41,659 nt of DNA from Sphingobacteriales bacterium (GTDB lineage: Bacteria > Bacteroidota > Bacteroidia > Chitinophagales > UBA2359), in assembly GCA_016711285.1 (NCBI GenBank), contig JADJTG010000003.1, positions 1 through 41,659 on the forward strand. Reading direction: 5' to 3'. Shown here one piece after another: positions 1 through 8,321 of this stretch (position 1 is its first letter; the number at the start of each line of letters is the position of its first letter). A program made the translations under genes and the position numbers. The notes under the pieces are model-generated. The model searched no databases. It was not told the origin of the DNA and was given only the letters and a program-made list of their open reading frames with translations.

Positions 1-975
1 AATGATAGAACAACCTTTAACAGTAGTATGCAGGGTATATATGGCATTGAGCTGTCTTCTGATATTAATACAGATAATTCTTTTCAAAAAAACGAATGTT
101 TGGATTTATTTACACTGATAAAAGAATATGATTTAGTATCAAAAGCAAGCAAAGAGTATAAAGATAATTTCAGGATAAAGAAATTAAATAATGAAAACGT
201 AGAAATATTTAAAATTACAGACAGCAATGAGTATATATTGACAGATAAAATTACAAGGATTCTATTTTTCGGATTCAGCTTACTTATTCATTAATAAACC
301 AGCAAAGTGGTTGTATTATGCAGAAAATTATTTAGTGGAAAATTGCCTGTAATATCAGACTTACTATTTATGATTTTGACCTGAACAAAGCCAAAGAAAA
401 AACCTCTATTATCGGTAAAGCGGAATTGGAAGAAAACGGTGAAAATTTGGCTTTGGTACTGAAAAGGATTTTGGATGATGAGGAAAAAGCAGGAGTTTTT
501 TCTAATCTTATGCGAGATGTATTGCCTTTTATTGACAAAATCAGTATTGACAAATCTTTTGACAAATCGCTCTTATTTAAAGTAAAAGAAACTTTTCACA
601 ACGATTCATTTATCCCCGGTTTTTTGCTGTCAGACGGTACAATTTCTGTTACAGCCATTTTAATCGCATTATTTTTTGAAAAAAAACCTGTTATTGCTTT
701 TGAAGAACACTGGAGCAGGAGTACATCCTTCGCTTATTGCTAAAATAATGCAATATTTTTATGAGGCTTCGCAGAAAAAACAAATATTTATCACTACCCA
801 CAGCCCCGAAGTTTTAAAACATCTGCAACATATTTCCGACTTGGTTTTAGTATCGCGCAATAAAAAGGGCTTCGCCGAACTCGTCAAACCCGCCGACAAA
901 GAAATGGTGAAAGCCTTTTTGGATAATGATTTGGGAATAGACGAACTTTTTATTCAAAACCTTTTAGATATGTAA
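1..975 (+). pseudogene. AAA/ABC-type ATPase, 3' part, frameshifted
   Basis: The reading frame is open from the first base, so the 5' end lies outside the window. The C-terminal half has the layout of OLD/AAA_21-type ATPases: an ABC-signature-like stretch FLLSDGTIS near 625-655, a Walker B strand PVIAFEE near 690-705, then HPSLIAKI and the switch-like TTHSPEVL near 790-820. Three frames must be joined (1 to about 275, about 275-345, about 345-700, then 700-975), so there are at least three single-base breaks. The break after FEE removes the expected proline-glutamate of Walker B. Such ATPases hydrolyse ATP to drive SMC-like conformational changes and are often paired with nucleases in antiphage systems. 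The TOPRIM-like gene starts 2 bp downstream, so the two probably form one operon. The sequence is AT-rich compared with the acyl-CoA dehydrogenase that follows, which fits acquisition by transfer. The family call is firm; the biological role is inferred. Confidence 0.75.
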
Positions 976-977
976 AT

Positions 978-1527
978 ATGATGCCATACAACGGTTTGTA
1001 TGTATTTGTAGAAGGTGATGATGACGAGCGTTTTTTTAATGCAATCATTCGCCCTTTAATTGTTTCGGCTTTTTCTTTTATAAAAATCATCAAATATGCA
1101 CAACTCAACAAAAAGATACAGAGGCTTTTATCAAAACTTTAGATAAAAATGGAAATGATTATATCTTTATAGCTGATTTTGATTCTGGGGTGATGCTTCT
1201 TTTTGTGTCAGTAAAAGGAAGCAAAAAGAATATGAAAAATACGCCAATTTGTTGGCAAAAGAACGGATTTTTGTAGTAAAAGAAGTAATAGAAAGCTGGT
1301 ATTTAGCAGGCATTAGTGAAGAACAAAAAGAAAAATTTAAGATAGAAAATTTTACCGATACCCAATGCTTAAACAAACATTATTTTGATGCTTTGAGTAA
1401 TGCACCTGATTTCAGAATTGAAATTTTAAAAGGTTATTCATTAGAAAAAGCCGTATTTTGCAATGCTTCTTTGTGTTATTTTAATGATAAGTTTTTAAAA
1501 AAATATGCCATAATCAACAACACATAA
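978..1527 (+). pseudogene. TOPRIM-like (DUF4276/DUF4435-like) partner of the ATPase, frameshifted
   Basis: The gene begins at ATG 978, 2 bp after the ATPase stop. Three frames are needed to read it. The first gives LYVFVEGDDDERFF, the typical first TOPRIM motif with its catalytic glutamate. The second gives YIFIADFDS, resembling the second, metal-binding DxD motif. The third gives RIFVVKEVIESWYLAGI and runs to the stop at 1525-1527. The EIESWYLAG-like motif is common in small proteins encoded beside AAA ATPases in putative phage-defence modules. The predicted role is a nuclease or toxin effector controlled by the upstream ATPase; this is inferred from family and context. The exact family (DUF4276, DUF4435/AriB-like, or another OLD-like TOPRIM) cannot be settled by eye. 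The two breaks could be sequencing errors or decay. Confidence 0.6.
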
Positions 1528-1536
1528 ATACACATA

Positions 1537-2694
1537 ATGATACAAACAGACACAACAACAAGTGCGGACTTGATTTTTCTTTGAATGAAAATGTGGCGAT
1601 GATTCGCGAAAGTGTGCGCAGCTTTGCCGAAAGAAATACGCCCCTACCTGATGGAATGGGACGAAAGCCAATATTTTCCCGTAGAATTGTTCAAAAAAAT
1701 GGGCGAACTCGGTTTTATGGGCGTAGTAGTGCCGCACGAATACGGCGGCGCAGGCTTCGGATATATTGAATATGTGACGGTGGTGAGCGAAATTGCCAGT
1801 GTATGCGGCTCGGTGGGTTTGTCGGTGGCGGCGCACATCCGCTGTGTGCGGACATATCCTCGCTTTCGGCAACGAAGCCCAAAAACAAAAATACCTACCC
1901 AAATTAGCCACTGCCCAACATATCGGGGCTTGGGCACTCACCGAACCCAACACCGCAGCGATGCCATCGTATGAAATGCACCGCCCGCAAAGAGGCAACG
2001 AGTGGGTACTCAACGGTGACAAATGCTGGATTACGCACGGTGCTACGGGCGATGTGGTAGTGGTGATTGCACGAACCGGCGAACTCCTAGATAGCCACGG
2101 CATGACGGCTTTTGTGGTGGAACGCGGCACTCCGGGGCTTAAAGCAGGCAAAAAGAAAACAAACTCGGTATGCGCTGCTCGAAACCGCCGAAGTGATTTT
2201 TGAAGATTGCCGTATTCCCGAAGAAAACGTACTCGGTCAGGTGGGCGAAGGTTTTCAACAGGCAATGAAAATTTTGGACGGCGGGCGCATCTCTATCGCC
2301 GCACTCGGCTTGGGCATCGGCAAAGGGGCTTATCAAGCAGCCCTCAAATATGCCAAAGAACGCGAACAATTCCAGGAGCTGATTGCGAATTTTCAGGGTA
2401 TTGCCTTCAAAATTGCGGATATGGCAACAAAGTGGAAGTGGGCGAACTCCCTACCCTGCAAGCCGCCTATGAAAAAATAAAGGACTGAAAATGACCAAAG
2501 AGTCGGCAATGGCAAAATACTATACTTCCGAAGCTGTACAGATCGCCACCGATGCCGTTCAGATTTTTTGGCGGTTACGGCTATACCAAAGATTTCCGGT
2601 AGAAAAATTTTACCGCGACTCCAAACTCAGCACTATCGGCGAAGGCACGAGCGAAATTCAAAAATTGGTTATCTCACGCGAAATTTTAAAATAA
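1537..2694 (+). pseudogene. acyl-CoA dehydrogenase, multiply frameshifted
   Basis: This is an FAD-dependent acyl-CoA dehydrogenase of the short-chain/butyryl type, which makes the alpha-beta double bond in fatty-acyl-CoA during beta-oxidation and passes electrons to ETF. Family landmarks occur in order but in different frames: SLNENVAMIRESVRSFAE (about 1580), VPHEYGGAGFGYIEY (about 1735), GAWALTEPN (about 1930), GGRISIAALGLGIGKGAYQ (about 2280), and STIGEGTSEIQ with the catalytic glutamate of GEGT (about 2635). At least five frame changes are needed. One pair is instructive: near 2566-2600 an extra T and then a missing T in T-runs turn the expected IFGGYGYTKDFPVEK into another frame. That pattern suggests homopolymer errors more than decay. 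The restored length of about 380 residues is normal. The start at ATG 1537 is 9 bp after the previous stop and is provisional because the frame breaks soon after it. Confidence 0.85.
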
Positions 2695-2706
2695 TTTTAT
2701 CATCAG

Positions 2707-2738
2707 GATTTTGGATTATTAAAAAATAAAACCTATTT
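2707..2738 (+). promoter_or_regulatory. possible rpsU promoter
   Basis: TTTTGG near 2710 and CCTATTTTG near 2730-2737 resemble the -33 and -7 elements of Bacteroidota promoters at about the right spacing. The -7 box is one base short of the TAnnTTTG consensus, so this is a weak call. It lies about 45 bp before the rpsU start. Confidence 0.3.
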
Positions 2739-2782
2739 TGCCGTCCGAAATTTCATTAAAACATTTAAGATATTTACTATTT

Positions 2783-2980
2783 ATGTTGATTATTGATTGT
2801 AGAGAAAGCGATACTATTGATAAGGCTTTACGCAAATACAAAAAGAAATTTGAAAAAGCAGGTATTTTGCGCCAGTTGCGCAAACGCAAGCAATTTACAA
2901 AGCCCTCTATTGAAAATCGCCAACAGAAATTAAAGGCTATTTATAAAGAAGAAATGTACGGTCCGAACAGCCAAGAGTAA
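2783..2980 (+). CDS. rpsU: 30S ribosomal protein S21
   Basis: The 65-residue product MLIIDCRESDTIDKALRK... is a clear bS21: short, very basic, with the KKKFEKAGILRQLRKRKQF core and the usual Bacteroidota C-terminus KAIYKEEMYG. S21 binds the 30S platform near the anti-Shine-Dalgarno end of 16S rRNA and helps start translation. The start at ATG 2783 is chosen over an in-frame codon at 2738 because the family begins with MLIID and the extra 15 residues are not conserved in S21. The length is typical. The gene stands alone between frameshifted neighbours and is intact. A hairpin terminator follows at 3052-3089. Confidence 0.95.
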   Translation: MLIIDCRESDTIDKALRKYKKKFEKAGILRQLRKRKQFTKPSIENRQQKLKAIYKEEMYGPNSQE

Positions 2981-3051
2981 AAATTATAGGTTGTTGCTTT
3001 GCGGTGAGCAAAGAAGTATTTTTTCTTCTGAATTTTTATAAAAAATCGGCT

Positions 3052-3089
3052 CGCTTGTAGGATAATTCTTACAAGCGGCTTTGTTTTTT
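3052..3089 (+). terminator. terminator downstream of rpsU
   Basis: An 8-bp stem, CGCTTGTA (3052-3059) with TACAAGCG (3070-3077), is followed by a T-rich tail, GGCTTTGTTTTTT. Confidence 0.6.
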
Positions 3090-3162
3090 GTATAAAGTAT
3101 CCGGCTTTTTTTTCAAACCGCACAGAATATGCTCTATCGAGCCGCTAAAAACATCGTAAATA

Positions 3163-3191
3163 TTTGTGCTTTGGAAACTAATCTAACTTTG
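3163..3191 (+). promoter_or_regulatory. Bacteroidota-type promoter for the DUF2892-like gene
   Basis: TTTG at 3163-3166 and TAACTTTG at 3184-3191 match the -33 (TTTG) and -7 (TAnnTTTG) boxes, with 17 bp between them. The gene starts 52 bp downstream. Confidence 0.5.
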
Positions 3192-3242
3192 TAGGACAAA
3201 ATATTATTGGTATTTTTATACATTGTAACCATCTTAATTTTT

Positions 3243-3481
3243 ATGAAATACAATCTCAGTTTCAAAGATATTTTAGTGCGTTATGTGATAATGGTAGTGA
3301 TTTTAATGGCAGGTGCATTGACACAACAAGTGTGGCTGATGTTTTTAGCTTGCCGTTTTATTACGGCGTTGTTGGAATGTGTCCTATATATACAGCTATG
3401 GGTATCAATAACAACCCCGAAGCTGCTCCGAAGACGACGACCATTAATCGCGCTAATGCGGATTTAGATATTTTATTTTAA
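3243..3481 (+). CDS. DUF2892-like small membrane protein, frameshifted
   Basis: The start at ATG 3243 gives MKYNLSFKDILVRYVIMVVI..., a hydrophobic segment. The frame changes near 3350-3395, after which another frame reads CPIYTAMGINNN and continues to a stop at 3479-3481. Restoring one C (ACPFYITALL) and one G (LLGMCPIYTAMGIN) gives a protein of about 79 residues. It has two membrane helices and the C-P-x-Y-x-x-x-G-I motif seen in DUF2892 (YgaP-type inner membrane) proteins. Function is unknown; some relatives are fused to rhodanese domains. The gene has its own promoter-like boxes and is closed by a strong terminator at 3492. The family call rests on the motif and size only. Confidence 0.6.
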
Positions 3482-3491
3482 TAAAAACATA

Positions 3492-3528
3492 AACCCGAAA
3501 GCATACTATCATGGTCTTTCGGGTTTTT
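3492..3528 (+). terminator. rho-independent terminator
   Basis: A perfect 10-bp stem, AACCCGAAAG (3492-3501) with CTTTCGGGTT (3516-3525), is followed by a T run. It separates the DUF2892-like gene from queE. Confidence 0.85.
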
Positions 3529-3626
3529 CTGTGATAATTCTGTCGCCTCCGCCCCGCCGCGGCTGCCCAACAGCCTGTTGCAGCCGTAAAATTGCCGCAC
3601 CGCGCCGCTACGGATATGCTGCGGTG

Positions 3627-4207
3627 ATGGAGCATTTTTATACTTTGCAGGGCGAGGGGTTTCATCAGGGCAAAGCCGCTTATTTCATTCGTTTGGGTGG
3701 TTGTGATGTAGGCTGCGTGTGGTGCGATGTAAAAGCCTCCTGGAATGCCGCAGACCACCCGCGCCTTTCGGTGGAAGATGTAGTAGCCGCTGCCGCCCAA
3801 CAGCCCGCCCGCATCGCCGTTGTTACGGCGGCGAGCCGCTGATGTACGACCTCGCCCCACTGACTGCCGCCCTCCGGCAAGCGGGCTTCAAAACGCACTT
3901 GGAAACCTCCGCCGCCTATCCGGTTTCGGGTACTTGGGACTGGATTTGTGTATCGCCGAAAAAATTTAAAGCCCCCCTGCCCGAAGTGTTGGCACTGGCA
4001 CACGAGTTGAAGGTGGTGGTATATCACGAAAGCGACTGGAAATGGGCACAAAGTTTTGTTCCTGCCCTTAACACCTCTACTGCGCTGCTGCTGCAACCCG
4101 AATGGAGTCGCCGCGAGCGCATCACTCCTTTTTTGGTGGACTTGGTGAAGCAACACCCGCAATGGCGTATTTCACTGCAAACACACAAATATTTAGATAT
4201 TCCTTAA
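3627..4207 (+). CDS. queE: 7-carboxy-7-deazaguanine synthase QueE, frameshifted
   Basis: This is a radical SAM enzyme of the queuosine/7-deazaguanine pathway that converts 6-carboxy-tetrahydropterin to 7-carboxy-7-deazaguanine. MEHFYTLQGEGFHQGKAAYF is the family N-terminus. It is followed by the [4Fe-4S] motif CDVGCVWC (C-x3-C-x2-C), then GGEPLMYDL, HLETSAAYP and the C-terminal LQTHKYLDIP. The frame breaks at about 3832: ACGGCGGCGAG needs one more G (ACGGGCGGCGAG) to read VTGGEPLM, so a homopolymer error is likely. With the repair the length is about 193 residues, short but normal for the Bacteroidota form. ATG 3627 is chosen because homologous sequence begins there. The GC-rich 100 bp before it (3531-3626) is open from GTG 3531 but does not resemble QueE. 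No other queuosine gene is in the window. Confidence 0.9.
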
Positions 4208-4449
4208 TTGTGTTTTTTTAAGCGGGGTAGTATTGAATTTTTGTTTTTTGTGGGGTAGTAGCGATGAATTTAGTGAGTACTACATATTTAAATTGAACAA
4301 GATCATATAAAAGTATTCAACTTCAATTTTGTGTGTCGCCGCTAATAACAACAAGTTGTTACCTTAGTTTTCCTATTTATTGTATCAGCAAACTATTTCT
4401 TTTGCCATATTAATTACTTGACAATATGTGTGACTGCTGTGGTGACACA
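4208..4449. other. AT-rich spacer between convergent queE and hsdR
   Basis: I see no gene here. There is a short direct repeat, GGGGTAGTA, at about 4224 and 4251, and a weak inverted repeat ATGTGT...ACACAT that abuts the hsdR stop codon. No convincing T-run terminator was found. Confidence 0.4.
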
Positions 4450-7400
4450 TTAGTTCTGATTTTTTTTAAAGTTTTCTGCTTGTTCAAATATTTCAACATA
4501 CACTTCGTCTCTCTCTACTGGTGGATAGCCAAACTCGTCTAGCAAAAGAATTAGTCCAACTTTTAAAGCTGATTTTATATCTTCTCTTTTGTTCCAATCG
4601 GGAAATCTAGCTTGGCCCGTCCACTAAATCTTTCACGGCTTTTGCAAGTTCAATCATTTTGTCATCGGGATATTTGAAGTCGTATTTTATACAAAGTTCT
4701 TTCAAAATATCGTAAAATGCTTTTTCTTCAAAGTTGATTCCTAAAACATCACCTGCCGAAAATTCTTTGTGTACATCCCAAATTAATTCTGTCAAAGCGT
4801 TTGCCATTTCTTCATAGACTTCACTTCTTAGAATATCTTTTTCTTCTCTTTCGTTATAGCGTTCTACCAAGTATTGCATTTTCTTTGAAAAGTCAATTCC
4901 TTTTACTTTATTAACTTTTTTTAGTTCGCTTATTACTTTGGCTAAGAGCTGCTGAAGTAATTTTATTTTAGTGTTAGGTAATTTTATTTTGTCAATTTTT
5001 GCTAAATAATCTTTATCAAAAATATCTTGTTCCGATTCTTCCTCATTCCCCAATTTAAAAATTTCCTCAACGCCATCGCTTTCTAATGCGTTTTTAATCA
5101 TTTCTCTTACTTTGACATTCATTTGTGCCGTATCGGGTGCATTGCCTTTCGTCAGTTTAAATACTATAGAACGAACTGCTAAATAAAAATGCGTATAGTC
5201 TTTTTCAATTTGTGTGATTTGTTCACTTCCTGCACAAATGTCGTAGGCTGCTTTAAGACGTTTTACAAAACCCATAAAACGAGTTTCAATATCTTTGGTT
5301 CGTTGAACATATTCAGCAGCTAAATTCAAAGTGTTTAATTGCTCCAATGCCGAACCCTTAAAATATTTTGTAGCATCAAAACTGTGAAACAATTTGGCTA
5401 ATAAATCTAAATGGTTTCTTACAATTATTAACGATTCTGCAATGTCTTCAAAATTGTCTTCATCACCTTTGTTGTATCTCGCCAAGGCAAGATTCATTTG
5501 CTTTTTGATGCCGATATAATCGACTACTAAACCTTTGTGCTTACCTTCAAACTTGCGGTTTACACGTGAAATGGTTTGAATTAAATTGTGTTGTTGAATT
5601 GGTTTATCAATGTAAATGGTATCTAAAAATGGCACATCAAAACCTGTGAGCCACATATCTACAACGATGGCAATTTTAAAATTGGACTTCTCATTTTTAA
5701 ATTGTCTATCTAATTCTTTGCGTTGGTCTTTTGTGCCTAATAAATTATAAAGCGTTTCTTCATCATCTTGCCCCTCTGGTCATTATCATTTTTAGGCGTT
5801 CCATAGGCTTTAATTCTCGTTTGTCTTTTTTCGGATAATTTTTCTTCATCTTTAGGGTCAGCCACTAGGGCAGCCCTTACCCATTCAGGTTTTATTTCAA
5901 TAATATTTTTATACAATTCATAAGCAATTTCTCGACTACTGCATACAAACATCGCTTTGCCTTTTACGGTTGCGCCTTCTGCAATTCTTTTTCGTAGTGC
6001 GTTACAAAATCTTCTGCTACTGCTTTTAGTCTTTTCCATTTTTCAAAGCCACTTTTGCTGCTCTGCCTTCATACACAATCCTCACAGTGATTTCATCTTT
6101 CACTGATTCTGTCATGGTATAAGCATCCACCACTTTACCAAATACATCAAGCGTTGCATCTATTGGCGTTCCTGTAAAACCTACAAAGGTGGCATTGGGC
6201 AAACTATCGTGTAGGTATTTTGCAAAGCCAAAAGTTTTGCTAACGCCTTTGTTGGTTATTTTTACTTTTTGGTCTAAATTTACTTGGCTTCGGTGTGCTT
6301 CATCGCTTATGAAAATAATATTGGTACGGTCAGAGAGTAGTTTGGTATCTTCTGTAAATTTGTGAATGGTAGTAAGAAAAACGCCTCCACTTTGTCTGCC
6401 TTGTATCAGTTCTCGTAAATTGTTTCGGCTTTCTACACTTACAATGGTATTGTCGCCAATAAAATTTTTGGCATTGGTAAATTGTCCCGAAAGTTGGTCA
6501 TCTAAGTCGGTTCTGTCGGTAATTAATACAATGGTTGGGCTTTCAAAATATTCGCTTTTCATTAATAACCTAGCGAGGTAAAGCATTGTAAAACTTTTGC
6601 CACAACCCGTTGCACCAAAGTAAGTGCCTCCTTTTCCATCGCCTTTGGGCTTTTGAGCAAGTTTTATATTGTGATACAATGTTCTGGCTGCATAGTATTG
6701 CGGATAACGACAAACTATTTTTTCGTTTTTCTTTGAGCTGTCAGGAATGTAAATGAAGTTGCGAATAATATCTCTCAATCTGTTTTTGTCAAACATCCCT
6801 TGAATGAGGGTAAACATACTATCAATACCATCTACATCTTTTGCTAAACCTGCCACTCTACGCCAAGCATAATAAAAGTCGTAAGGGGCAAAAAACGAAC
6901 CTGCTTTGTTGTTTACGCCATCGCTGATTACACAAAAAGCATTGTATTTAAATAGTTCTGGAATATCTCTTTTGTATCTTTCTGTAAGTTGTCTATATGC
7001 TGCAAAACAATCAGCCTCTTCCCGAATAGGACTTTTAAATTCAAATACCACCAATGGCAAACCATTTATGTAAATGATAGCATCAGGAATTCGTTTTTCA
7101 TTACCTATAATTTCGAGTTGGGTTACAAATTTATAAATGTTATTGTCGTCTCCGTATTCTGCTTCGGGTTCTGCTGCTATTGAAATTATTTCATCTTCAC
7201 TAGGTTGGCGGTGTTTGTTTAAGCCTACATAATTGATAAGTTGAATGTAAATGTCTTTTTGGTTGCGGTCTTCTCGTTTGAGAATGAAACCGTCTGAAAG
7301 CATTTTTAAGAAGGTTTTATTGCTTTCATACAAATCGGAAGCGGAAAGCGATTTGAGTTGAAGAATGATGGATTTTACTTCCTTTGTAGTAATGCCATTA

Positions 7401-7555
7401 CTGGCATATTGATTTAATAAATAGGCTTGCAAATCGGCTTCTATCAACACATCATCAGGTTTACGCACTAGGGTATTGCCCAATTGGTGAGTAAAGCCTT
7501 GCTGCTGCAATAGCTCTACAAAGGTTTGTTCTAATTTTGCTTCGGTAAATTTCAT
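4450..7555 (-). CDS. hsdR: type I restriction endonuclease subunit R, frameshifted
   Basis: HsdR is the motor and nuclease subunit of a type I restriction complex: it translocates unmethylated DNA and cuts at a distance. From the N-terminus there is a PD-(D/E)xK nuclease core (PDAIIYINGLPLVVFEFKSP, about residues 155-175), Walker A GATGCGKS (about 315), LITDRTDLDDQL, the DEAH box FISDEAHRSQ (about 415) and FVGFTGTPID. The later helicase motif ISRVNRKFEGK and a helical C-terminus follow. Frame changes are needed near 6030, between 5737 and 5656, and near 4610; joined, the protein is about 1030 residues, normal for HsdR. After the last break the frame runs on through DEFGYPPVERDEVYVEIFEQ to the stop at 4450-4452. 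The ATG at 7555 overlaps the transposase stop in an ATGA arrangement, suggesting translational coupling. Confidence 0.93.
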
Positions 7556-8184
7556 AGTTTATAAAATTTATCTTCTGTCCATTTGGTAGGATTGTTAATG
7601 ATGTAGTCAGAAATTCGTTGGTACGATTGTTCATTGCGGATGATGTGTTCGTGATAATTGCGTTGCCACAATTTTCCGTTAAATGGTGCCCAACCCCAAT
7701 TTTTTACCCCCCGAATATATTCCACCGTAACAATGGATTTAAACGCCCCAACCATATCACCAACGGTTTTGTTTTTTTGCGTAGGGGCAACCCCTTGTGG
7801 TTGCCCCTTTTCCGTTTCGCCGTTGGGGGCGACCGTTTCGCCGTTGGGGGACACCGTTTCGCCGTTGGGGGACACCGTTTCGCCGTTGGGGGCGGCGACC
7901 ACGAGGGTCGCCCCTACGATTTCCAATATGGCGTGGAAATGGTTGGGCATCACAATATATTCGTGTAATTGGATATTTGTAAAACGTTCGTGTAATTGGT
8001 TCCATTCGTTTTCAACCATCATACCCGCATCATTCAATATCATTTCGCCTTTCACCACGCCCCCAAATAAACACGCCCTATCCTGACAACATATTGTTAT
8101 AAAATACAAACCTGCTTGGCTGTAATCGTATCCTTTTAATCGGATAGAACGGCGATGGTGAATGTTTGGGTTATATTGACTCAT
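7552..8184 (-). CDS. REP-associated tyrosine transposase (RAYT, Y1/IS200-like)
   Basis: This is a single-domain Y1 HUH transposase of the REP-associated type, about 210 residues from ATG 8184 (MSQYNPNIHHRRSIRLKGYDY). It shows GLYFITICCQDR near the N-terminus, the HUH motif MPNHFHAIL at about residue 78, and the C-terminal motif SYQRISDYIINNPTKW carrying the catalytic tyrosine at about residue 190. Such proteins act on REP palindromes with ssDNA intermediates. Between the HUH motif and the conserved KTVGDMVGAFKS helix the gene carries an in-frame array of four PNGETV(S/A)-type repeats encoded by a 21-bp minisatellite. The frame stays open upstream to GTG 8319 across a 12-bp repeat array; I prefer ATG 8184 because homologous sequence begins there. 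The gene sits between hsdS and hsdR in the same orientation and its TGA overlaps the hsdR ATG. It is intact while both hsd neighbours are frameshifted. Confidence 0.9.
   Translation of the reverse strand: MSQYNPNIHHRRSIRLKGYDYSQAGLYFITICCQDRACLFGGVVKGEMILNDAGMMVENEWNQLHERFTNIQLHEYIVMPNHFHAILEIVGATLVVAAPNGETVSPNGETVSPNGETVAPNGETEKGQPQGVAPTQKNKTVGDMVGAFKSIVTVEYIRGVKNWGWAPFNGKLWQRNYHEHIIRNEQSYQRISDYIINNPTKWTEDKFYKL
7784..7807. repeat. REP-like palindrome inside the transposase gene
   Basis: GGGGCAACC (7784-7792) and GGTTGCCCC (7799-7807) form a 9-bp perfect stem with a short loop. A related half element, CACGAGGGTCGCCCCTAC, lies at about 7900-7916 on the other side of the 21-bp array. Both resemble the REP sequences these transposases recognise. 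Confidence 0.65.
7815..7898. repeat. 21-bp coding minisatellite, four copies
   Basis: Units begin TTTCGCCGTTGGGGG at 7815, 7836, 7857 and 7878. The second and third are identical, and the first and fourth differ in the last bases. On the minus strand each unit encodes seven residues (PNGETVS-type) in the transposase frame, so copy-number change would preserve the frame. Confidence 0.9.
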
Positions 8185-8202
8185 ACTGTTTTCGTTTTTA
8201 TC

Positions 8203-8282
8203 GTTGGGGCAACCGTTGGGGCAACCGTTGGGGCAACCCTTGCGGTAACCGTTGGGGCAACCGTTGGGGCAACCCTTGCGGT
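8203..8282. repeat. 12-bp tandem array in the hsdS-transposase gap
   Basis: Units of GTTGGGGCAACC occur at 8203, 8215, 8227, 8251 and 8263. The variant CTTGCGGTAACC interrupts them at 8239 and a similar CTTGCGG unit ends the array at 8275. The unit is itself palindromic in part (GGTTGCCCC/GGGGCAACC), like the REP element inside the transposase gene. Confidence 0.9.
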
Positions 8283-8314
8283 TGCCCTCATACACGAATG
8301 GGCGACCGCAAGGG
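8273..8314. repeat. REP-like hairpin downstream of hsdS
   Basis: CCCTTGCGGTTGCCC (8273-8287) and GGGCGACCGCAAGGG (8300-8314) form a 15-bp stem with one mismatch and a 12-base loop. It lies 7 bp after the hsdS stop, so it could also act as a transcript-stabilising or attenuating structure inside the operon. Confidence 0.8.
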
Positions 8315-8321
8315 TACACCC

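Noticed and set aside
1495..2265. Long minus-strand ORF over the acyl-CoA dehydrogenase
   Set aside because: It lies opposite recognisable dehydrogenase motifs on the plus strand and shows no family features of its own; it is a shadow.
1537..2694. Programmed ribosomal frameshifting in the dehydrogenase
   Set aside because: Five or more breaks with mixed directions and no slippery-site pattern; homopolymer errors or decay explain them better.
7618..8086. Plus-strand ORFs across the transposase gene
   Set aside because: They are repeat-driven shadows of the 21-bp array and the minus-strand transposase, which has clear HUH and tyrosine motifs.
8185..8319. N-terminal extension of the transposase to GTG 8319
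   Set aside because: The frame is open but consists of translated REP and 12-bp repeats (GCPNGCPN-type), and the homologous start is ATG 8184.
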